Shown here: positions 7,749 to 16,718 of the stretch, piece after piece
How positions within the stretch are numbered: position 1 is the first letter of the stretch
Layout: every line of letters begins with the position of its first letter
From: Aequorivita vitellina
GTDB lineage: Bacteria; Bacteroidota; Bacteroidia; Flavobacteriales; Flavobacteriaceae
Reading direction: 5' to 3'
Assembly: GCF_022008365.1 (NCBI RefSeq)
Contig: NZ_JAIRBA010000032.1
Location: forward strand, 1-42,020
DNA: 42,020 nucleotides
The notes under the pieces: generated by a model
The model's database searches: none
What the model saw: the letters and a program-made list of their open reading frames with translations, nothing else
What the model was told of the DNA's origin: nothing
Made by a program: the position numbers and the translations under genes

Positions 7749-9741
7749 CCTTGCCATTATAATTATAGGCGGGCTCTTTTTCAGTTTTAAAGCTACTGTT
7801 AACGAAACAACAGAAGACCCATTTTTAACAATTTGTAAAAATGCAGACGCCTATTACACGCATTCCTATAGAGATGTTACCTACGAAAAATACTGGGGAA
7901 GCTATAGAAAACATATTTCAATAAATAATAAATTGGTGGTAAACACGCCAGCGGGGGTTGAGAAGTATGCTTTTTTAATTCTGGATGAGTTTGAGAGCAA
8001 TAATATAGAAAGCTTTAAAATAAGAACCCTTAAGGCCAATGGATCTATCGTTGAACTGGATTCCAGTTTGGTTTTTCGGCGAAATTCCCAACGTGAAAAA
8101 TTTGGAGTTATAAATTATCCCATTCCGGCAGTAGAACCGGGCGATACTATTGAAACAAACTACGTTTACTATGAGCGTTTAGAACAATCTAATTTAACGA
8201 GCTATGTAAATTTATACTCTAATTTACCAAGTGTAAATTCGCAGTACACTATAAAAACCGCTCCAGACCTCACGGTGCGTTACAAAGGCTATAACCATTT
8301 TCCAAAGCCAGATATTATTGCCAATGACACCATAGTATATTTACAGTTTTCTATGGATAACGTAAAAGGACTGGTAGAAAATGAGCATAGTTGTTTGCCT
8401 TGTGAAAAACCCTATTTGTATTATTCCTTAGAAAAAAAGGATAGTGAACTAAGATCATGGCGCGATGTTTACAACGAAGAGTTTAATTTTTTAACCCAAC
8501 CAATGGCGTTAGACAAAGAAAATTCATCGTATTACAAAAGGTGGAAACGCAGGGTAATTGGAACCGCCAAGGATAGCACTAAATACCATCAATTGCAGTT
8601 ATTGCACAATGAAGTGGTCGCCAATTTCAAAATGTCGCCAGTGCTAGTAGATGAATTTATAAAGTCTACCGGGTATTTCTTAAAGGAAGAAAGATTTGAT
8701 CCCGTTAGTATCCGCAGGTTTTATAGGCAACTATTGGAAGATTTGGAAATAGACTATTGGGCCGTATTTGGCAGAAGTAAACAATCTGGTACCATTGATA
8801 CCGATTATATTAGAAAAGGTGAGTTTGACCACGTATTCTTTGCTTATGTAAATGAAAAAGGCACCCTGCAGTTTTTATATCCCCATGAAGAGTCTTATAT
8901 GTATTTAATAGATGAAATCCCCACATCTTTATACAGTACAAAGGCCGTCTTAGTAAAACCAAAAGCAACCGACAAAAAGAAGAAAAAAGACAGTTTTATT
9001 GACGGAGATTTACAATTGGCGCGGGTTGATTCGGTAGCAATTGCAACAATTAATTTACCGGGAATGGATTCAAATTACAATTATATAAATCAGATGATTT
9101 CTAGCGATGTAGATACTCAAGAAAAGAAAACCACTTTTAGGTATAGGTTGGAAGTTTCTGGTGGATTGTCAACCGAAATGAGAAGCTTTTTTAATATGTT
9201 AAGCCAGGATGAAGACGCTAGCAATTTCTACAATGCGCTATCAGAATTTGAAGGTAGCGATAACAGCTTACAGATTGATACGGTGACAAGCAGACTTCAA
9301 AAAGGCTATAAACCCTTTGTTTATCTCATGAGCGCCGAGGGTACATTAAACAATGCTATTACATTTATAAATGATAGTCTGGTAAGTGTTTCCTTAGATA
9401 AATTAATTCAACATTTTCAGTTAGAAAACAGTGAAGACGCGCCCGAATTAAATTATTATCTTGACTATAATTACTCAGACTATTTTACATTTTATCTAAA
9501 CTTCCCCAGTAATATAGAAGTTTTAGGCCTTGAAAATGGAAGTGTAGCTTTTAAAAATGATTTGGGTGAATATATTTTTGAAGCAAAACAGAGTAAGGAG
9601 AATCAACTTATATTGCAGTCTAATTATACAATTTTAAAGAATTTAATCCCCAAGGAAAAGCTCAAAGAATTGAAGGTGCTAAATGACCACGTAAAAAATA
9701 CAAAAGGAAAACGCTTGATCATTAAATTAAAAAAGAGCTGA
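7714..9741 (+). CDS. DUF3857 protein with degenerate transglutaminase core
   Basis: The 675-aa product has a signal or anchor segment (~residues 10-27) and a DUF3857 region (~50-230). Its central region aligns by eye with the transglutaminase core of the upstream neighbour. Where the neighbour has QGDCKDLSNLLSEAL, this protein has KEERFDPVSIRRFYRQLL, without the catalytic cysteine. The His region survives (EFDHVFFAYVNEKG), while the LDPTDP aspartate becomes FLYPHEES. It is therefore predicted to be a non-catalytic partner or binding protein. A basic patch KKKKKD lies near residue 425. The ATG inside the preceding gene gives a plausible signal peptide, which supports the overlapping start. Confidence 0.8.
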   Translation: MHQLFSKSKRASLAIIIIGGLFFSFKATVNETTEDPFLTICKNADAYYTHSYRDVTYEKYWGSYRKHISINNKLVVNTPAGVEKYAFLILDEFESNNIESFKIRTLKANGSIVELDSSLVFRRNSQREKFGVINYPIPAVEPGDTIETNYVYYERLEQSNLTSYVNLYSNLPSVNSQYTIKTAPDLTVRYKGYNHFPKPDIIANDTIVYLQFSMDNVKGLVENEHSCLPCEKPYLYYSLEKKDSELRSWRDVYNEEFNFLTQPMALDKENSSYYKRWKRRVIGTAKDSTKYHQLQLLHNEVVANFKMSPVLVDEFIKSTGYFLKEERFDPVSIRRFYRQLLEDLEIDYWAVFGRSKQSGTIDTDYIRKGEFDHVFFAYVNEKGTLQFLYPHEESYMYLIDEIPTSLYSTKAVLVKPKATDKKKKKDSFIDGDLQLARVDSVAIATINLPGMDSNYNYINQMISSDVDTQEKKTTFRYRLEVSGGLSTEMRSFFNMLSQDEDASNFYNALSEFEGSDNSLQIDTVTSRLQKGYKPFVYLMSAEGTLNNAITFINDSLVSVSLDKLIQHFQLENSEDAPELNYYLDYNYSDYFTFYLNFPSNIEVLGLENGSVAFKNDLGEYIFEAKQSKENQLILQSNYTILKNLIPKEKLKELKVLNDHVKNTKGKRLIIKLKKS

Positions 9742-9750
9742 TTTGAATTT

Positions 9751-10200
9751 TCAATGCTCAATGTTCAATGTTCAATGCTCAATACTCAATTTTCAATGCT
9801 CAATGTTCAATGCTCAATATTCAATACTCAATGTTCAATACTCAATACTAAACAAACCATTTAGAGGCGCAATTTAAATGGTTTAAAATACAATATCCAC
9901 ATCACGAAAGCTCCTTCCCCTTAGAAAAAATATGAATTAAAGTAGCTAAGTTAATAGAGGGGAAGGTGGCCGCCGGCGCAAAATTTCAATTAATTACTAC
10001 GCACATCTCCCGGCGGACGGAAGGGGTGGAGTTCAATTTTAATTTTCAATGTTCAATGCTCAATATTCAATACTCAATCCTCAGAGTTTAGAGTTCAATT
10101 TTCAATGCTCAATATTCATTATACATTATACATTCTTCATTAAACATTCTTCATTAAACATTCTTCATTAAACATTCTTATATATTATTCATTCTACATT
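9751..10200. repeat. Clusters of simple repeats in the intergenic region
   Basis: Imperfect tandem copies of TTCAATGCTCAA / TTCAATRCTCAA units of 10-12 bp fill about 9751-9850 and 10040-10110. Three consecutive CATTCTTCATTAAA 14-mers and relatives fill about 10120-10200. Between them (~9900-10030) lies a GC-richer block with CTTCCCC/GGGGAAGG and CCGCCGG/CCCGGCGG inverted pieces that resembles a REP-like palindrome. No spacer regularity suggests CRISPR. These are slippage-prone simple sequence arrays; the last abuts the promoter of the next gene. Confidence 0.85.
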
Positions 10201-10209
10201 CTTATACAT

Positions 10210-10217
10210 TACTTTTG
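10210..10217 (+). promoter_or_regulatory. Bacteroidota -7 promoter box (TACTTTTG)
   Basis: TACTTTTG matches the TAnnTTTG -7 consensus of Bacteroidota. It lies 19 bases before the ATG at 10236 and would give a short leader. It overlaps the TTG codon at 10215, which argues against that upstream codon being the translation start. No strong -33 TTG was seen. Confidence 0.6.
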
Positions 10218-10235
10218 CGAAAATTAAACAAAGCT

Positions 10236-13200
10236 ATGCGATCAATACTTCTTTTAATAATTTCAATAGTTAGCGTTTTGGGCGCTACGGCCCAAATTGG
10301 GTTTACAGAAAATATTGTGATTGATTTTTCCCTAAATGTACAACAACCCCGCGGTGCTTTTCCCGCCGATTTAGATGGCGATGGCGATATAGATATCCTC
10401 TCATCATCCTATAATGGTGATAGACTTGTATGGTTCGAGAATGTAAACGGTATAGGTACCGATTATATAAAACACCTTATTTCTTCCACCATCGCAAATC
10501 CTTGGGGTGTTCATGCTGCCGATTTAGACGGCGATGGAGATTTAGATGTCTTAGCAGCATCCCTATCTGGAAATCATATTATTTGGTATGAAAATACCGA
10601 TGGCAATGCAAATTTTGTAGAAAAACAGGTTATTCCCGCCACAGAAGTTGAGTTTATAAAAACAGTTGACATTGATGGCGATTCTGATTTAGATATTGTT
10701 TGGTCTTCACGGTTGGATGGTACGCTAAAATATACCCTAAACACAGATGGTTTAGGAACATTTGTTAGCAGCTTTAACATAGAAAGCAATGTATCCAGTA
10801 TTCCGAATTTTCATTTAGCCGATATAGATGGCGATGGAGCAGTTGATGTGGTCTCATCTTGGTCTATCCAAGGAGGTTCCCAAGGTGTATCTTGGTATAA
10901 AAATCCAAATGGGGGTCCCTTTGGCAATAGATTGGTAATATCCAATGATGTTTCAAATGTTACTTCGGTGTATGCTGGCGATCTAGATGGCGATGGGGAT
11001 ATAGACGTTGCTGCAGCATTGGCTGGGGATGAAAAAATTGTATGGTACGAAAATCTCGATGGTCTCGGCAGCTTCGGCACAGAACAGGTTTTATCTAATA
11101 ATGCGGCTGGAGCTTTTCAAGTACGCCTGTTTGATATGGACAGTGATGGCGACTTAGACGTTATTTCGGCGGCAAATGGTACTGGTGAAATTACTTGGTT
11201 CGAAAACTTAGACGGTGCAGGAAATTTCAGTAGTGAAATCATTATAGATTCTTTTCTTGGCGCTATGCGTAGTCTGGAAATTGCTGATATAAATGATGAT
11301 AACAATCCAGACATTGTTGCGGTTACAGATGGAGACAATAATATTAAATGGTATAATAATACGGATGGCCAAGGCAATTTTTCGGCTTATACAATAACAA
11401 AACATATAAATGGGGGTAAGGTTGTTTCTGCTGCAGATTTAGATGGTGATGGCGACTTAGACTTGCTTTCGGCATCGCATTGGGACGATAAAATTGCGTG
11501 GTACGAAAACAAGGACACTCAAGGAGAATTCCACGATTCGCAAAGAATAATTTCAGAAACTGTAAATGGAGCTTCTTCCGTAGTTGCGGCAGATTTAGAC
11601 GGAGATGGCGATATGGATGTTATAGCAACATCGTCGTTAGATGATGATGTTGTATGGTTTAAAAATACAGATGGAAACGCAACTTTTAGCGAACCTATAG
11701 TAATAGAAAATGACTTGTATAGCGTGAATAAAACCTATGTTTCTGATATTGATAATGATGGCGACATAGATATAATCTGTATCGCTCGCGGTAAAATCGT
11801 ATGGTACGAAAATGTTGATGGACAAGGAAATTTCGCGCCTTTACAACAGATTGAATCCATTAATAATTTTTACATAGAATCTATTGATCTTGGAGATTTG
11901 AATGGCGATGGAACTATTGATATCGCTGCAGCCTCAAGCTATGGCTTGTTATACTTTATAAACTTAGACGGGCAAGGCACATTTGGTCCACGACAAATTA
12001 TTGAGGATTATAATTGGGAAGCTGTTTCAACCAAAATCACCGATATAGATGGCGATGGTGATAACGATATTGTATATACGGGTACAAATTCAACAACAGA
12101 TTACGTTGGATGGGCAGAAAATACCGATGGCTTGGGCACTTTTGGTGCTATTCAGCTAATAACAACTATTGTTTCAAACCCAAAAGATTTAAGCGTGTTC
12201 GATGTAGATAATGATGGCGATGTAGATGTAGTTTCGTCTTCGTATCAAGGTACAGGTACCGGAATAATTGCGTGGTACGAAAACACAGATGGTCTAGGCG
12301 ATTTCAGTAATACACAACAAATTATTACCACCACACCCGGCGGTTTTGAATTTGATTTAATCAAGGCGCATATAAACCAAGATAATGCCATAGACCTTGT
12401 TTCTATAAATAATGTCAACAACCAAATTATCTGGTATGGCAATAACCAAACAACATTAGTAAACCAAATTACAGGTACTGTGCGTCTCGATCTACTTGCC
12501 GATGGTTGTACACCCGATGACGAATTGCTTAGTGGCTTAATGATTATTGCTGAAGGTAGCACAACAACCCAAGCAACCTTTACGCAAGAAAATGGAACGT
12601 TCAGTTTGTTTACTACCGAAGATGGCGTTGTTAATACCCAAATCACTTCGCAGTTACCAAACTATTATCAAGCAAATCCTGCAGTTTTTCAATCAGACTT
12701 TACGGGTTTTGGAAATGTTGATGTAGCAAACTTTTGCATTGAACCTACCGCTGCTATTAACGATTTAAATATTAGTGCGTACCCTATGTTTAATGCCCCC
12801 AGACCCGGTTTTAATACCTCTTATAGATTAGTTTATAAAAACGTGGGCACAACACAATTATCAGGTTCCGTAATTTTTGAATTTGATGGTTCAAAATTAA
12901 ACTTTTTGAGCGCTACAGCCCCCTTGAGTTCTCAAACGGCAAACGCCTTAACTTTCAATTTTGAAGATTTAAATCCGTTTGAAGTAAAAACCATCGATAT
13001 AGAATTCAATGTGTTTCCGCCCCCAACAACCAATATTGACGATGTGTTGGTTACTACGGTCACGGTAAACCCCATCCCTGGCGATATAACAGAAGCAGAC
13101 AATGTATTGCGCTTTGAAGAAATAGTTGTTGGCTCTTATGATCCTAATGATATGATGGTGTTACAAGGTGAAGAAATTTTTATTGATGAAGCAACCAACT

Positions 13201-13805
13201 ACCTCAACTACCTAATCAGATTTCAAAATACAGGTACCGCAAGTGCCATAAATGTAAATGTAACGACTGTTTTAGACGAAAAATTAGATTGGACTACCAT
13301 GCAGTTAGAAAGTTTAAGCCATTCCGCCACAGTAGAAATTACAGAAGGGAGCAATGTAAACTTTGTGTTTAACAACATCAATTTGCCCGATAGCACTTCA
13401 GATGAAGAAGGTTCGCATGGGTTTATTGCCTTTAAGATTAAACCAAAAACCAATGTGGAAATAGGAGATGTAATAAGCGGCCTTGCCAATATCTATTTTG
13501 ATTTTAATCCAGCCATCATCACAAACACCGTCCATACCGAAATTATGGAGCCGTTAAGCGTAGATGAATTCCCTGTGAATTTAATAACCGTATATCCAAA
13601 CCCTGTAAAAAACGTTGTAAATATAGCTTCAAAGGCGTTGATTGATAAAATTGCAATTACAGACATTAATGGAAGGCTACTTCGCACCAAAAAAGTTTCT
13701 AATACCGCCTACAGTTTAGATGTTTCCAACTTATCAAATGGTCTGTACTTTTTAGAAATAGTGGCCGAAGGACAAAAATCCGTTAAAAAGTTTATAAAGA
13801 ATTAA
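10236..13805 (+). CDS. Secreted VCBS/FG-GAP repeat protein with type IX sorting domain
   Basis: From the ATG at 10236 the product is 1189 aa. A TTG seven codons upstream lies in the promoter box and is rejected. A signal peptide ends near ATAQ. It is followed by about fourteen repeats of the form ADLDGDGDIDIL...WFENTDG, roughly 50 residues each; the DxDGDGDxD loops are calcium-binding FG-GAP/VCBS motifs of a beta-propeller. After ~residue 750 come a carboxypeptidase-regulatory-like segment and DUF11-like beta-sandwich domains with GSYDPNDM. The end is a typical type A sorting domain (VYPNPVKNVVNI ... GLYFLEI ... KKFIKN), so export through the type IX system to the surface or medium is expected. 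Likely roles are adhesion or substrate binding. Confidence 0.9.
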   Translation: MRSILLLIISIVSVLGATAQIGFTENIVIDFSLNVQQPRGAFPADLDGDGDIDILSSSYNGDRLVWFENVNGIGTDYIKHLISSTIANPWGVHAADLDGDGDLDVLAASLSGNHIIWYENTDGNANFVEKQVIPATEVEFIKTVDIDGDSDLDIVWSSRLDGTLKYTLNTDGLGTFVSSFNIESNVSSIPNFHLADIDGDGAVDVVSSWSIQGGSQGVSWYKNPNGGPFGNRLVISNDVSNVTSVYAGDLDGDGDIDVAAALAGDEKIVWYENLDGLGSFGTEQVLSNNAAGAFQVRLFDMDSDGDLDVISAANGTGEITWFENLDGAGNFSSEIIIDSFLGAMRSLEIADINDDNNPDIVAVTDGDNNIKWYNNTDGQGNFSAYTITKHINGGKVVSAADLDGDGDLDLLSASHWDDKIAWYENKDTQGEFHDSQRIISETVNGASSVVAADLDGDGDMDVIATSSLDDDVVWFKNTDGNATFSEPIVIENDLYSVNKTYVSDIDNDGDIDIICIARGKIVWYENVDGQGNFAPLQQIESINNFYIESIDLGDLNGDGTIDIAAASSYGLLYFINLDGQGTFGPRQIIEDYNWEAVSTKITDIDGDGDNDIVYTGTNSTTDYVGWAENTDGLGTFGAIQLITTIVSNPKDLSVFDVDNDGDVDVVSSSYQGTGTGIIAWYENTDGLGDFSNTQQIITTTPGGFEFDLIKAHINQDNAIDLVSINNVNNQIIWYGNNQTTLVNQITGTVRLDLLADGCTPDDELLSGLMIIAEGSTTTQATFTQENGTFSLFTTEDGVVNTQITSQLPNYYQANPAVFQSDFTGFGNVDVANFCIEPTAAINDLNISAYPMFNAPRPGFNTSYRLVYKNVGTTQLSGSVIFEFDGSKLNFLSATAPLSSQTANALTFNFEDLNPFEVKTIDIEFNVFPPPTTNIDDVLVTTVTVNPIPGDITEADNVLRFEEIVVGSYDPNDMMVLQGEEIFIDEATNYLNYLIRFQNTGTASAINVNVTTVLDEKLDWTTMQLESLSHSATVEITEGSNVNFVFNNINLPDSTSDEEGSHGFIAFKIKPKTNVEIGDVISGLANIYFDFNPAIITNTVHTEIMEPLSVDEFPVNLITVYPNPVKNVVNIASKALIDKIAITDINGRLLRTKKVSNTAYSLDVSNLSNGLYFLEIVAEGQKSVKKFIKN

Positions 13806-14118
13806 AAAGTAACACATAACCCTTCATGTTGCGAGCCCAGCATTTGGTGGAGGTGTAGCCATAAGCTAGCTTATGGGTTATTCGGTTCCGTTAATCGAAT
13901 TGTTGTGAAAAAAGAAACGCGCGACTCCATTTTTTTGTAAATTTGGAATGAAGTCTTATGCTTTATTCTCCCCACTTTGCCCATTGTAACTAATAGTAAA
14001 CCAAAGTATTGCCGTAAGTTTATAGCTAACATGGTAAATTAGCTATACATCTAAGGCTACTTATACCATAGGAAACATTATTTTTATTACACCCATTTTG
14101 AAAGTTATAAATTTATTT
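13806..14118. other. Intergenic region with an 18-bp perfect palindrome
   Basis: A perfect palindrome, CCATAAGCTAGCTTATGG, lies at 13859-13876, 50 bases after the stop. It is not followed by a T-run, so it is a weak terminator candidate or a protein-binding site. Near 13950, CTTTATTCTCCCC recalls the L-family junction repeat, but the similarity is too short to call a copy. No gene was found. Confidence 0.5.
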
Positions 14119-15840
14119 ATGATAAAAAATGCACTTTATATAGTCGCAGTATTAGTGTCATCGTTTTACGGAGCGCTAGCGCAAACCCCCACTTTTGAAT
14201 GGGCAAAATCTATGGGTGCAATAAATTACGATTATTGTTATGATGTTGCGGTAGATGGCTCCGGAAATGTTTTTACTACGGGTTATTTTCAGGGTACGGT
14301 AGATTTTGATCCAGGTCCGGGTGTATTTAATCTAACAACGGGTCGCACTGGCGCCTTCGTTTCCAAAATAGACCCTTTGGGAAATCTTGTTTGGGCAAAA
14401 GCGCTTACCGGTACGTATTCCACACAAGGAAACACCCTAGTGCTTGGCGAAACCGGAAGTGTTTACATTTCAGGTAGTTTTAAAGGCACAACTGATTTTG
14501 ATCCTGGAAGTGGCGTTTACAATCTCACTGCTATCGGAGAAAACAACAATGCATTTGTGTGCAAATTAGATGCTTTGGGGAATTTTGTTTGGGCAAAACA
14601 AATTGGCGGCCAAGGCTATTGTAGCGGCCTGTCAATAGCCCTAGACCAATCTGCAAATGAAGCTGTTTACATTACTGGGAATTTTATTGGCACTGTGGAC
14701 TTTAATCCCAACGTTGGTGTCTTTAACCTAAGCTCTGTTGGTGATAAAACAGATATCTTCGTGTTTAAACTGGATACTAATGGAGCCTTTGTTTGGGCAA
14801 AGCAAATAGGGGGGACAGGACTAAAAAGTACCCGCCAAATAATTATAGACCCAGATGAAAATGGCGCTATTTACACCGTTGGCTGGTTTGACGGTACCGT
14901 GGATTTTGATCCAGACACAACAACCAATTTCAACTTAACGTCTGTAGCCAATTACGATGTTTTTATAGCTAAATTAAACAGTTCGGGAGATTTTATATGG
15001 GCAAAGCAATTGGGCGGACCAGGTTTTAACAAAGGCATGGCCATAGCGCTGGACCCCACGGGAACTGGCGATATTTATTTAACGGGCGCATTTCAACAAA
15101 CCGTTGATTTTGACCCAGGTGCTGCTATCTTCAACCTGCATTCGGCAGGAGACTTTGATATTTTTATAGCTAAATTAAACAGTTCAGGAAATTTTGTTTG
15201 GGCAAAAGCAATGGGAGGCCCAAGTTACCAATACGGCTTTTCCATAGCGCTGGACCTTCTCGGAAATATATATACCACGGGCTATTTTAGAGGCAATTGT
15301 GATTTTAATCCCGACCCTTCAGCAACCTATTTTTTAAATGCCCCGGGAAATGATGAAATCTTTGTTTCAAAGCTAAACAATACAGGAAACTTTGTTTGGG
15401 CAAAACAAATACTGGGCACAGGAGATGATTATGGTCTTTCCTTAACGCTTAATACATCTGGGGAACTATTTATGACGGGCGCCTTTTTCAGTCCTGCCAT
15501 CAATTTTGACGCTATTACCTTAACAAATTCCTTTAGTGGTGGCTATACTTGCGATCTGTTTCTTGCCAAACTGAATTCAGACACCGCTGGCATTGAAGAC
15601 GCCGAAAAAATTAAAAACTTCATGCTTTATCCCAATCCAGTTACCGAAAACCTGTATCTCCTTTTTCCAAACAATGATCAAAAAGCAGCAATAAGCATAA
15701 CTGATCTTACAGGAAAGTTAGTAAAAGCTATTTCGCTTACATCAAACCCTATTTATGTAGGCCATTTACCTAGTGGTGTTTACCTTCTTAATGTAGAAAG
15801 TGAAAATGCTACGAGCTCCCAGAAATTTATAAAACAATAG
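14119..15840 (+). CDS. Secreted beta-propeller repeat protein with type IX sorting domain
   Basis: Taking the ATG at 14119 rather than a TTG at 14098 gives a 573-aa protein with a clean signal peptide, MIKNALYIVAVLVSS...ALAQ. Seven or so repeats of ~55-60 residues follow, each with TGxFxGTVDFDPG, a FNLTSxG segment and SGNFVWAKQIGG, the pattern of SBBP-like beta-propeller blades. The last ~75 residues form a type A sorting domain (MLYPNPVTENLYL ... SGVYLLNV ... QKFIKQ). It is predicted to be exported through the type IX system. It sits downstream of the FG-GAP protein but ~310 bases away, so it is probably a separate transcription unit. Confidence 0.88.
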   Translation: MIKNALYIVAVLVSSFYGALAQTPTFEWAKSMGAINYDYCYDVAVDGSGNVFTTGYFQGTVDFDPGPGVFNLTTGRTGAFVSKIDPLGNLVWAKALTGTYSTQGNTLVLGETGSVYISGSFKGTTDFDPGSGVYNLTAIGENNNAFVCKLDALGNFVWAKQIGGQGYCSGLSIALDQSANEAVYITGNFIGTVDFNPNVGVFNLSSVGDKTDIFVFKLDTNGAFVWAKQIGGTGLKSTRQIIIDPDENGAIYTVGWFDGTVDFDPDTTTNFNLTSVANYDVFIAKLNSSGDFIWAKQLGGPGFNKGMAIALDPTGTGDIYLTGAFQQTVDFDPGAAIFNLHSAGDFDIFIAKLNSSGNFVWAKAMGGPSYQYGFSIALDLLGNIYTTGYFRGNCDFNPDPSATYFLNAPGNDEIFVSKLNNTGNFVWAKQILGTGDDYGLSLTLNTSGELFMTGAFFSPAINFDAITLTNSFSGGYTCDLFLAKLNSDTAGIEDAEKIKNFMLYPNPVTENLYLLFPNNDQKAAISITDLTGKLVKAISLTSNPIYVGHLPSGVYLLNVESENATSSQKFIKQ

Positions 15841-16075
15841 CAGCACAGCTTAGCTGGAATTGCAACCTGACATTTATGCTCTTTTTAAATGTTTGTTGGA
15901 ATAAATGGGTAGAGATTCCACCCCTGATTAATTTGCCACAAATGCAAAATCCAGTAAAACTTTGATCTTCAAATGCATTAAATTAATCCATTATGTTTTA
16001 AGATATTGGGTATTACAGCGTGTTAAACATACAGTATAACGATTATGTTGTAATTAATGGCAATTACTCCCAAAA

Positions 16076-16099
16076 TACTACTATATTTGCATCGTAGTA
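16076..16099 (+). promoter_or_regulatory. Promoter with operator-like dyad before the defence operon
   Basis: TATATTTG at 16082-16089 fits the TAnnTTTG -7 consensus. It is bracketed by an inverted repeat, TACTAC at 16076-16081 and GTAGTA at 16094-16099. A protein bound to the dyad would cover the -7 element, so repression is possible. The site lies between two candidate start codons (16057 and 16117) and favours 16117. It is probably the promoter for the whole hsdS'-hsdM-CBASS-fic-hsdS operon. Confidence 0.5.
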
Positions 16100-16116
16100 A
16101 TTATGTGTGTAATAGT

Positions 16117-16707
16117 ATGACTAGTAAGAAAACTGTATTAAAATCAATAATAAAGCCTGGTGGCATTGCTTCCGGTTATTCTTTTAGGGGAAAAATAAAT
16201 GGTTCTCCTAAAGGTAACTTGCGTGTTGTGCAGTTAAAAGATATGGAAAATGAATATACTTCCATAGGTAATGATTGTACTTTCATAGACGCAGCTGAAG
16301 TTAAGGAAAAATACTATCTGGAAAAAGGTGATATCCTTTTTATTTCAAAGGGTGCTAACAATTTTGCAACTGTTTTTGAACTTGATGATGTATTGCCGTC
16401 AGTTGCAAGTTCGGTGTTTTATGTAATTAAAGTAGATGCCTTAAAGGCAGAGCCAAATTTTGTGGCTTGGTATATTAATAAAAGCAAGGTTCAACAGTAT
16501 TTTCAAGAATATGCTGTAGGAACCTATTCTTTAAGTATCAACAAAGAAGTGGTTGAAAATATTCCATTGCAGTTACCGCCTTTAGAAATCCAGATAAAGA
16601 TCGCAAAAGTGGCAATGCTTGCTCAAAAAGAACAATATATTTACAAGTCACTTAAAGAAAAAAGAAATCAACTATTAGAAGCGCAGCTTTTAGAATCAAT
16701 AAATTAA
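16117..16707 (+). CDS. hsdS: Half-length type I restriction specificity subunit
   Basis: From 16117 the protein is 196 aa (MTSKKTVLK...). It contains one target-recognition domain: EKGDILFISKGANN, a VASSVFYVIKV strand, and SINKEVVENIPLQLPPLEIQIKIA. A terminal helix with KEKRNQLLEAQLLES follows. This is half the size of a usual two-domain HsdS. Single-TRD subunits can dimerise to build a symmetric specificity module. Eleven bases separate it from hsdM, so they are in one operon. A complete two-domain hsdS lies 5.7 kb downstream, so the two could compete for HsdM. An alternative start at 16057 would add 20 residues but overlaps the predicted promoter. Confidence 0.8.
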   Translation: MTSKKTVLKSIIKPGGIASGYSFRGKINGSPKGNLRVVQLKDMENEYTSIGNDCTFIDAAEVKEKYYLEKGDILFISKGANNFATVFELDDVLPSVASSVFYVIKVDALKAEPNFVAWYINKSKVQQYFQEYAVGTYSLSINKEVVENIPLQLPPLEIQIKIAKVAMLAQKEQYIYKSLKEKRNQLLEAQLLESIN

Positions 16708-16718
16708 AAAATATAATA

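Noticed and set aside
9751-10130. Possible CRISPR array
   Set aside because: The TTCAATGCTCAA units are contiguous or irregularly spaced, without unique spacers of constant length, and no cas genes are near.
10215-10235. TTG start giving seven extra residues to the FG-GAP protein
   Set aside because: The codon lies within the TACTTTTG promoter box and would precede the transcript start.
13940-13965. Another L-family copy before the beta-propeller gene
   Set aside because: Only CTTTATTCTCCCC and a few flanking bases match. That is too short to separate from chance.
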